From assembly GCF_914767665.1 (NCBI RefSeq), contig NC_059504.1, positions 10,046,501 through 10,110,500 of the forward strand: a stretch of 64,000 bases of DNA, in the 5' to 3' direction. The stretch's first letter is position 1; every line of letters starts with the position of its first letter. Positions 47,001 through 59,000 of this stretch are shown here, piece after piece. The position numbers were made by a program, and so were the translations under genes. The notes under the pieces are model-generated. The model was given only the letters and a program-made list of their open reading frames with translations. It had not been told where the DNA came from and searched no databases. This stretch comes from Harmonia axyridis (lineage: Eukaryota; Arthropoda; Insecta; Coleoptera; Coccinellidae).

Positions 47001-50000
47001 TTTTTTTTTCTGAAACTCTGTCTTATTGGTACATTTACCTATACCACAGGTTCTGTGCCAAAGAAAGGAATTTGTGCTCCTTTTCTGAGATCCACATCTA
47101 AGAAGGAGTAGCGATAGTGTCAAGAAATTCATCCAAGATTTTTTTTAGGCAGTTTTATGAACTATCTAAGAAAAGACAGAGACGGATTAAAGCAGGTTTT
47201 GTTTCATCTTGATCATTCGGCTTGAGGTAGAGATAATAACAAAATTCCCCATGCTGGGCCTGTAATATTATGACATGCAATTTTAACCTAATTTCGAGTG
47301 AATATTCTGACAGTACTATCCTCTCAGAATAATTTTCCTACTATATTATCTTTATACAATTGTACTCGTTTTTTCAAGTTATATCATTTCTGATTCTGTA
47401 CAGTATTAATACTCACCATTACCAACATCGAATCTGAACTCTACATGCCGATCCTTCATTGCCAAACTTGCAAAATCACCAAAACCTTCCTCAGTTTCTC
47501 CACAATAGAGCAACACTCCATCATCTGTACTGTTGGGTTTGAATTTCAAGGAATATTTCAGACGTCTCTGTTTTGGTACATTATATGAAATAAAAGCATC
47601 CTTATTGAATGCGGGTTGAGTTATTTGGATTTCTCTTTCACAGCGTGAACCAGTTTTACCCATAGGACACATGCACTCAAAGCCTACTTCATTCTCGACA
47701 CATCTTCCAACACCACATGAATCTAAAACATATTATTGTATTATAAGTATTCGAAATGACTTCTCCCTCCTTATATGAATAGCATTTATATAAACGTTCT
47801 TAATGAATGACTTACATGGAGAACATGCTTCGCCTTTAGGTTTATTACATGTTGCTCCGCTGAAGCCGGAATGACAAATGCATACATATCCTTCATTCGT
47901 TAGTGATTCTTGGCAAACACCTTTATTCTGACAACGATTTTCTGAACATGTCTCACAGTTAGTTACTCCCTCTTTTTCAATGGCGTCTCTGAGAATATCT
48001 TGGACAGCATGTCCCATCTTGAATCTACTAATGCATCCTGTTCAAATAAATATTAATATCATAACAAGTAGAAAAATAAATTACACTTGTTTTAACATAT
48101 TTTTCAGTAAAATTGAAATCAAAAATTCATTTATGCATGATTAACGATGGGTACAAACTAACCCACAAATCCTGTATCCATTTCAACTTCAGGTGAGATT
48201 CTGTCGAACCTTGGTACTCCTCCTAAGTATAGATTTTCTGTAAGGTCCAAGCCAATGTATTTTCCATCTGCAATAGCTGTATGAGGTCCTTTTCCATCGA
48301 CATACATGGTAACTGAAAACACAATATTATAATATATTATATGAATATTACAAATTGTTCCCAATTCAATAAATCTATTGACTTGCTAATCACCAGGTAA
48401 AAACAAATTGTCGCTGTTGGATTCATCAACTCACTTCAGATGATTTTTTTCCAGGAGTAAATGATGAACGATGATATGGAGAAGGAGAATAAAAAGTAAT
48501 GTGATTGAAAGCAAGACAAGTGTTTCCATTTTAAGAATTTGAAAACTGGATATATCATGAGATTTCTCTTGAGATGTCTCTAGTAGGGCCAAGAAAGAAG
48601 ATCACAATCGGTCATTATATAGTAAAGCAAAAAATATCGCATTTCAAGTAAAATTGATGACAACCAACCTTTCTTCCTGTTTCTAACAATCTTCACTGTA
48701 TGCCATTGACCAATAGATATTGGGATACTCTTGATTGTAGTGGCAGAGTAACCCAAATTATATTTAAACACTGGAACTCCCTCTACCAAAGAAAGTGAAA
48801 TGAAATCGCCTCCACGTTCACCTTGCTTGTTTCCATTGTAAAGAATCAAACCTACCCAAATAATTTGAGAATTAATTCAAATGACTATCTACTATATATT
48901 ATTGTACCCACCATCTTCTCTTTCTGGTTTGAAAGATATTTCAAAACTAAATTGTATGTATGGATCCATTAGCGTTGGCAGGGCTATGTAACTAACAGGA
49001 GCTTGTGAAAAGTAAGGAACAATACCAGTTATGACAAGAATAACTGGAACTTCAACAGATCTGTAATTATCTTTCGCAGAGCACAGGTAAGCCCCAGCAT
49101 CAGCACTTGATAGGTCGTTCAATTGAATAGTTCTCTGTAAAAAAAAATAGATCATTTAGATTGATAATAGGGAGAGATAATATAATCCCACGGAGATATT
49201 TTATAATTTTCTTTACCGAGTATGGGTCAATGTATCTTGGTAACTCTCCACCAGCTTTAGACCACACATAATGAATTGGTTCTTGAAGGTTTGTTCTACA
49301 TTCTAGTACGACACCAGATCCCTTAGGAGCAATTTTAGTTTCAATATCAGCTGGAGATTGAGAGTTATCTTCTGTAAAGAAAAATATGTTATAAGTTGGA
49401 TATCGTTTCAGCTGTAGATTACAAGTTTTGTCCTTCGATTTTAGTCTTAAATTCATAGGTGATATACTGGTTAACAAAAGGATATTTCATCAGATGGGTT
49501 TTTTCATCCAAAATTATTATTATTGCTTGATTTTGATTCAATATTCCACAAATACACTTACCGATTATTTTAAGGTTGTAATCTTTATGATAAACACCAT
49601 GATAACCTTGTGCTTCACATCTATAAACTCCTGCATTTTCTTGTTTCAGTCTCGAAATTCTTAAAGTACCGCCAACACTTTGTACATTGTCATCCAACCA
49701 CCCAGATGGTTTCGACCAAGTTGTGATTGCACCTGGCTGATTACTTTGACAGTGTATATCAATATCTTCTCCAATACGATACTCTCTTTCAGCAGGTGAA
49801 ATGTGCAAAGTGGGTTGTATTTGTGGTTGTGTTACTGTAAAAATCATGCATAATTAGACACTTTTAATAAATTAAATGTGAGCAAGCCCAAGTGAAGAAA
49901 AAACTAATAGGCCTTTACAGAATGTTTTGACATATTCTGGAGTCCATAGGCGGCTTGGTTTGGTAAAATAGAATAATTTCTTAACTGGAAGAAAAATTTG

Positions 50001-53000
50001 TTTCAGAAGATGTCAAAATTTTCACCAGATGACAAAATGGGTTCAGATGATATTCCAATCAGAGAATAACCCATAATGATGAACGAAAACAGCTCGAATA
50101 GGAAATTCGAAGTAATAGAAAGCTCCATATTAATATTAGTAAAATCTATAGAATTCAAATATTTACATTTTCAAGTCAGAAAGAGGACATGATAATACAT
50201 TCTATTGAAGCATATACGATAAATACAACACTTCAGATGATGATTTTTGTTAGAAAAGCTTGAACTTCAATCTAAAAGTTCCTATTCATGATAATGTCAC
50301 AGCTTATTCCACTGTAAAGGCGTGTTTGGATGACGCAAATCTGATTCTCAAGACGCTCAAAGATGAGTCCCATCATTGAGCCAGTTATTGTGCGAGTCAT
50401 ACTTATGAGACAGATTTGAGCCTTCTAAACGCACTGTTACACCGAATTTTCCTCCAAGAAATAAAGAAAGCTATCACATAGAAAAAATCATCTCATTTAT
50501 GATTTTTTAATGGTGAATTCGAAATTATATTGATGCACCCTCTAAATGTATGTACAGGAATTGTAAATTTAATGAAAAAAAATCAATATATAAGTGAGTT
50601 TGAATATTAGAGAATTATATGATTTGATTAATGAACCAAAGTTCTTGTAGAAAGTTAAAATAAGAAGTATATGAGCTACTGAAATATCATAACCACCAAA
50701 TAAACGTGATGGATGATCAAATGTTGCACCAGATCCTATAAATTTCTACCTCTTCCGCCTTAGATGGCTAATTTTTGTATTAGTTTCAAAAATTTCTTGA
50801 AGGTAACAGTGAACCAAAAAATTGAGATGATATTTTCTCACAAAGAAATATACGTATATATGATATAGATAGTTTAAGCACAAGAACATCATGTTTATGT
50901 TATAGACTAAGTCGTTTGTAGTATCAAACAACAAATTAAAAAAATTTACATCATTTACAAAAGTTTCATGGTTTGAAAAACAGATGAAAGGTTCCCTGAT
51001 ACTTGCAGCAAATTAGTGGGATGGAACGGTATACCAAACAGACTTGCATATAAAAAAAGAAGTCTTAAATCTCAATGAATAATTGCTACATCCCCATTAC
51101 TGCAAGTAATGTGGTTTTCCCACGCTTACGAAGAACATTCCCAGCACCACATGGAATACAAGACAGGATACACGAAAAGAATATCTAGCCTAAAAAAACA
51201 TAAAAGAGCATTTATCAATAAACAAACCCCGTCGATATCTTGGGTTGCAATCCCGTTCATCGCTGCCATCAGAGCAATCATATCTCCCATCGCAGAACTT
51301 CTTGTATGATATACAGTTGAAATCACTACATTGCCATTTGCCAGGCAAACAACCCCATAGCGCATCTGATATACACACAATAATAATAATAAAAAATTCT
51401 TCTTTATCTCAACGCTTTAAAAAAAAAGTTGAAACATGTAGGTACTCAAAAAAAAAAAGAAGAATATGTTCTTTTATCTTTGAATTCTTCGAAAATTGGA
51501 GTTTTTCAGTGAAAATTCTACTTAAGTAAACTGGAGTGATAGACATGCTACTCAGAATTTGGTATATCTCTATGTATCTAGAATCTTGAGACACAAATAA
51601 ATCAAGATATTTCTATTTCTGGAACGACTGTGGAGTGTATTGAAACAATTTTTTCATAACAAAAAACCAAGAAAGCCTCGATCAATTTTGTAGACAATTT
51701 TCAATTGAATGAGAACTGATTAATTTAGGTAAATATAAAGTAAAAGACTTGGCACACCTATGTATCAATAAAATTCACTAAAATTTTAGTATGTTACACT
51801 TAAGGTAGGTATATATTATTAATAATTACATGCTGAGCGTTTGCCGATGATTGTGGTCGCGAATTATTGGTCTTACGTATGAGAAAATGAGAGATTTCTT
51901 AAAACATTTTAAGAAAAAAAGTCTTATAAACATGGGCTTACAAACTGTTTGTTTCCAAGATACAGGGTGTCGAAGTTTGATTTTTTTTTCAAGTTTTTTC
52001 TCATAGCATCTGCAATTCACAAGATATTCGACTAAAATTTGGCGTAGATTTTCCAATTTATAGTTTTCATCACTTGATATGCCAATTTTGATTGCAAATC
52101 TGCAGGGTGATATTATGACTGGATCAATGCGCTATTTTTTTCTTCCAGAATTTTTTTTTGGTGGACCACTGGTATTTAAAAAAATACAAAAATTAACTTA
52201 AAACTGCTACCAAACTTTTTGGTTACTTGTAGTTTTGTCGTATCTGTCTCCGACTTTGAGAAAAAATTCAAACAATTCTATCGAAATTCTCAGGATAATC
52301 CAAATTAACATGAAAATCCGGGTATTGCAGAACTGTGATGAATGAAACAATTATTAGTTTTAGTGCTTATTTTGCTCTGTCTGCACCAATGATTCATAAA
52401 GATTCGATAAATTCGTATAATTCTCACAATAAAATAGGACTACTAGAAAGACCCACTATCTTGAAAACAAAGCGTTTGCGGGACCATGTTCATAGGATTT
52501 TTTTTCTTTAAATTATACAAGGAATCTCTCATTTTTGTTTGCACCTCCAATTTAGGAAACCCTGTATTTAAAAAAATTCTGTCGATGCCTAAAAATCCTC
52601 TTATATGTTGCATTACACCTTGTACATAAACTAGTGCATTTGACATCGCGGCCGCATAACATGCAATTATTAAAATTTTATGCAAATTCTTACAATACCA
52701 AGGAGCACTCATATAGGTATGCCTAGTTCATTTGAAAATATTGTCTGATTTTATTAATATAAATCTAATTGGATTGAAACCTTACCTGTAACTCTCAGAT
52801 CGACAAAATCTCTTGTATATCCATCGCTACAGTAATACCTTCCTTCGTTCGATAACTGAACATTATCAATTCTTAAGTTTCTTTCGGGGGTTATGTAAGT
52901 ATTTTGTGATAGTTCGTCATTATCCTTTGACCACTGAATATTTGTGCTGTTATCAATGCGACATTGTAATGTAACCGAAGTGCCAACAGGAGCGACAGGA

Positions 53001-56000
53001 GTTTTGTTTACAGCTGTAATTGATGGTCTATATCTAGTTTCTGAAAAATAAGATTTCAATGAATTAGCAAATAAAAATTGAGTTTGCTATCGTATAAGCA
53101 AAATTATTACTTTTTTGAAGTTGTATGTACAATCAAGAACTATTATCGTTATTTCATATTATTATATCATAAATGATCCTGATACATTGCAGAAACTCCT
53201 TACATATGTATCTTCAAAATGCATACCTTGTACAAAAACATCTGCAACAGCATCTGCTTCACCCGCAGAATTGACTGCTGTGCAACGATATCTTCCAGCA
53301 TCACTGAGTTTGATGTTATTGAATTGTAGAAGACCATTTCTGACATTAACTGAAGATGGGAATTCACGACCCATAGGAGACCATGTTATTGTGATAGGTT
53401 GTTGGCCAGTAGCACTGCACTGAATGTAGGCGTCAGCTCCAGGGTGAACTATTTGTCTTTTTGGTTCCAGTGTTATATTTGGAGGTGCTTGAATGTAAAG
53501 TGATCACGTTAGAGAAAACTACACAGGAGTTTATTATTTTTTCTGAAGAAATAGAGTGAAATATTGAAACTTATTAAATATAATTTTCAATATGAAACAA
53601 TTAACTTAGAAAATTCATTTCCATAATATTGTGAAATTGTAGAAAAAAAAACTAAAATTGTGAAATAGAACGATTTTGAGTATTTAATGATCAAATGATA
53701 ATAAAATTACACATTTGCTTTTCAGCGTTTCCTAATTTATCAGACCAATTTATTAATTCAATGTCCTTTAACAATGGCTTGAATAATAGAAATAAAGAAA
53801 AGAAATAATTTTTAATTTTCAGTGAAAATTATTAATAGAAATAGAAACTTACAGATGACATCCAAATAAGCATTTAGAGTGAACAGCAACTGTCCTGTTG
53901 ATCTTCTAGTACCCAAACAACTGTATAAACCTTTAGCTGATTCTTGCACATTATCAATAAACAATATTTCTCCACGTACAAAGGCATTTTCGGGTAATGG
54001 TGCATTATTTGCTCTAACCCATTTGGTGTCCACTTGATCTAAACCTCCTGTAAAATGAAAGTGTAAAAGCTGCAATTGTTATTCTTTTGGATAACACCAT
54101 TTACCATTATTCAGAGTAGCAAAAGAACATCTCAATTCAGCTTGGGTTCCTTCAGCGGCTGTATATTTATTGAAGTCTTTCTCATTTCCTGGGGAAATCA
54201 AATCTTTGTAGCCATTACCTGAGGTGGCATCTTCACCTGGAAGATATTGATGAAGTGATCAGTTCTAGACAATTTAAGACAGTTTATACTTTTGTACAAA
54301 TTTATACTAATCTGTCAAAAAATTATATTCACTTGGTCGATTAAACATAAAATTTATTGTACCACTTTCAGAAAAGGCTAATTTCTACGTATCACACTCA
54401 TGACACTTATGGCATTTTTAAAATGTATGTTCTAGAAACGATGCAAAATATAATATATTTATGCAGAACCATTTAATATGTAGTAGTCTACATACTAGAC
54501 TAGAAGTCCAATTTAATATAGTTCAAAAAAAAAGAAAAAATATGATTAAAATAGTGGAAAAACAAATGTATTGGAGAGAAATCTAAAATAAAGATTCAGG
54601 AATCTTCGTTTTCAAAATTACGGAGATGAGATTTTGCTCGATTTGTTAAATTGAAATCAAATATTGAATTATTCAAAACAATTATCAATATAAAATAACT
54701 TACCCTTATGACTACGATTGCCTTTTTATGATTAATGAAAGATCAAAATATAATATTAATGTCATGATTGAACACTAAAGTCATAAGAAGTGTATCAGAT
54801 GAAACTTACCTGTTATATCTCCCCTTGTTGGTAGATAATCTACAAATAGTTGAATCTGAGATTGAGTAGTTCCTGAGTCACTAGTTGCCTGGCAAATATA
54901 AACGCCTTCGTCATTTCTTGATAGCTGTCTGAATTCGAGCACAGCAGAATCTCTTGTTTGTGTAAATAGTTCAGGCCTTCAATAAGAATTTCAAAAAGTG
55001 AATAGAATGAAATAATTCCAAATGAAAATAAAAACTTACGCTGGTGAGGAATATTTATTCCATGCCACATAGGGTGATGGTGTTCCGCTAGCAAAACATT
55101 GAATTCTAAGAGGTTCTCCAACTCTTCTGTAAATTACTTTTTCATTAGGCTCAATTCGAATTCTTGGAGGGGATTGAACATAGATGCTGGCTAATGCAGA
55201 TACAGTTCCAGCTTCGTTTTCTGCAGTACAAATGTATTCTCCTTCATCATTCTTGGATATTCTATTGAATCTGAGAGTTCCTCTTTGAAGTTGTTCAACG
55301 TCTCTTCCAAGTGGAAAACCATTTCTGCGGCCCCAAGTTATTCTGGCGGGTGTTCCACCTTCTGTTATACATTCCAGGTCTAAATTGTGTCCTTCGATAA
55401 CGTTTTGGGTCGCATTGGGATATATTCTAACGATTGGAACCATGCCTCCTAAGGATGAGTGATACATTTCAATATATAATTCATTAATATTCAAAATTAA
55501 TTTATAGGTTAATTGAACTAGGAGAACTCTTGTCGAAAATGATTTGTTCTATTGAAAATATAATTATTTCTTCTGTTCCTCTTGTGAGAAAAGTAGAAAA
55601 AATTAAAATAAAATACTGCATATACATAACGGTTTATAACTTCCTTGAGCAACGCAAAATATCATATTTATGATATTTTCAAAATGTCAATAAATATGCG
55701 TAAAAAACTCACTGGTGACTGTGACAGTTGCATGAGCTCTTGTTAATCCTTTGCTGTTAACAGCTACACAAACATAAGTTCCAATATCTCTCTCGTCAGC
55801 ATTCCTTATGTACAAGACAGAACCGATCTGTTCAGCGTGTTCACTCAATTCTCTATCTACTCTAGTCCATTGAATTGTTGGTGTTGGTGAACCATATGCA
55901 TCACATCTTAATTCTGCTGATGACCCGTGGGTGATACTGAGTGTCTCTGGTGCTATCCTAACTGTCGGAAACTCACTGGAAATTAATGTCCAATGAATAT

Positions 56001-59000
56001 AATATCCCATAATGTATATGTATATAAATGTATTGATGTATATGATAGTATTTTTACCCTTCACTTTCAACAACTTCGACGACTGCTGAGCCTCGACCAG
56101 AAGATCCAGTAGTAGTGTCAGTAATAGTACAGACATAGATTCCACTATCTTGTGGTTTTGCATCTGATACTACGAGGTATCCACCTTCATCTCTTGTATT
56201 GTATGGTAAACGACCATTCTCTTTGCTCCATCTAACATTTTGGTAGTTTTGAGCTAGACACCTGAGAGTGAATGATTGGCCTGAGGAAACTCTTAAGGAG
56301 TTTGGTTCAATAGTTACTCGAACTAGATCGACTACTCTCACATATACATCAAATGTAGCAGTGTCAGATCCATAAGAATTTTCTGCAATGCAGTTGTATC
56401 GTCCAGCATCTGATAATGTTGCTTGGTCGATTCTGAAGACGCCATGTTCAAAATAGTGCTAAAGATAAGATAAAAAGCAATCAAGAAATTATACATGAAA
56501 GTTAATTCAGCGAAGATTTGCTTACATATCAGGTGTGTGAATAAGTCTTTCCCGTTTTTTTTCAAATTTTGAGCCTTTATTGTGAAAAAATGGTTACAAA
56601 TGAATTATTGAAAGTATTGGCCATCGCTAGCTACAACTTTTCCCCATCTTTCTGGCAACATACGAATCCCGTTGCGAAAAAATTCGACCGGTTTAGCTTC
56701 TATCCAGTCATCCACCCATTTTTTGGCTTCCTCGTAGGAATGGAAGTGCTGGTCAGCCAGGCCATGCGTCATCGATCTGAAGAGATGGTAATCAGACGGA
56801 GCAATGTCTGGACTATACGGCGGGTGGGGTAGGACTTCCCATTTGAGCGTTTCTAAGTATGTTTTCACCGGCTGTGCAACATGTGGGCGAGCATTGTCAT
56901 GTTGCAAAATAACTTAGTCGTGCCTGTCGGAGTATTGTGGCCGTTTTTCTCGCAGTGCGCGGCTCAAACGCATCAATTGTCGTCGATAGACCTCGCCTGT
57001 GATCCTTTCATTCGGTTTCAGAAGCTCATAGTAAACCACACCTAGCTGGTCCCACCATATACAGAGCATGAGCTTGGCGCCATGAATATTTGGCTTGGCC
57101 GTCGATGATGATGCATGGCCGGGTAGTCCCCATGATTTTCTTCGCTTCGGATTATCGTAACGGATCCACTTTTCATCGCCAGTCACGATACGATGCAGAA
57201 AACCCTTTCTTTTATGTCGCTGAAGCAACTGTTCGCAAGTGAAAAAACGCCGTTCGACGTCTCTCAGCTTCAGTTCGTACGGCACCCAATTTCCTTGCTT
57301 TTGGATCATTCCCATGGCTTTCAAACGCTTGGAAATGGTTGTTCGGTCAACTCCCAATGCTTCAGCAAGTTCTTCTTGCGTTTGACACGAATCTTCATCA
57401 AGCAAAGTCGCCAATTCTTGATCTTCAAAGATTTGCAGCCGCCCGGAACGCTCCTTGTCTTCCACGTCGAAATCGCCACTTTTGAAGCGTCGAAACCATC
57501 CGCGAACACTTGAATCATCGACACAACCTTCTCCATAAGCTTCCTGAAGCAACCGATGCGCCTCGGCAGCAGATTTCTTCAAATTGAACCAATAAAGTGA
57601 AACTTCCCGCAAATGACGTCGACTCGGCTCAAATTTCGACATTTTCACGATTTCAAAAATTTATGATGCGAAAAAATTTCAACTAATGTGTTAGTGTGGA
57701 ATTGTTGACAGATGAATAAGCTTTGATTATGACATATGTAACCATTAAATACTCGCACAGTATTGGTGGCGCCATCTCTTACAAAAAACGGGAAAGACTT
57801 ATTCACACCCCTGATACTAAGAAATGAATTGCATTCATGAGATCACAGGACAAATCCCTTATTTGGTCAATTAACAAAATATGCGAGTGAAGAGTAGATA
57901 TTAGATTTGAGAGATAATTTACCTTGGGATTCAATAATTGATTATCTGAACGTTGAAGGATGAAATTGGGGGTAGGATTTCCAGATGCGGCGCATTGAAC
58001 TTCTACTCTTTGTCCCTCTTTGACATCCACATAAGGATTATTGACCACAACTCTAGGACGGGATGGTGGTGAAGCTGAAAAAATATATAAATTTAGATTT
58101 AAAAAATTGTTCCCAACTATTTTCTAAAATATATCCACTTTGAGAAGCTCAATATTTTTAGGATCTTAACCCCTTACGCAAGCATCAATTTTTCCCTAGA
58201 GATCTGCGTTCAATTTGTTTTGAGCATTTTCTGTGAACTGGTCTACCTAACTCGAAATGGCAGGCAAACATAAGTTGCCAAACTGTTATGAACTTACTCA
58301 TTAAAGCAACTCAGCCAAACAAGCAAGACCTTCAACGAAAAATTATAATAAAGCGACAATAGCTCTCTCCGTGACCAAAAACGAATAGATTAAACTCCTG
58401 AATTCTGATGATTTATACTATTTAAAGCTAAATATCTGTATTTGATCTTTCAAGAATGAACATTTACCTGAATTGTTCAATGCAGAAGGTGAAATTTCTG
58501 AGAAAGGCATGAAAAAAAGGGAAATTTTTGAGTGATTTTATTTTCGATTTACCTTAAATCAAATAATTACTTACTGCCTACAGTAACAGTGAAATCCTTT
58601 GTAACAATAGAGTAACCATCCTGAGCTTCACAAATATATCTGCCTGAGTCAGAGACTTTCAAGTTAGTAATGATAAGAAAACCTCTGCCATCATCGATTG
58701 CAGTTTCTGGTAGAGGTCCACCATCTTTGCTCCAGTGTATCTGGGCAGGCTGAAAAAATTGAAATATATCAAATGGATGAGGAGAAACAGAGGAAAGGAA
58801 ATTTAAATATTAACAAGAGCATCTACTATGGGATGCAGATCAATGGAATCATATTCTTATACCCTTAGCAATTTAACATTGAACAGTTTTTATTTTACAT
58901 GTTTCTTGGTTCGACAATTAAATGATTTCAATAGACAATAAGGCAATGTCATAAAACTTACAGATTGTGTTCTATAAGATATAGCTGAACAATTAAGACG

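Noticed and set aside
57193..57513. Plus-strand ORF of 106 codons over the intronic mariner
   Set aside because: Antisense shadow of the transposase frame.
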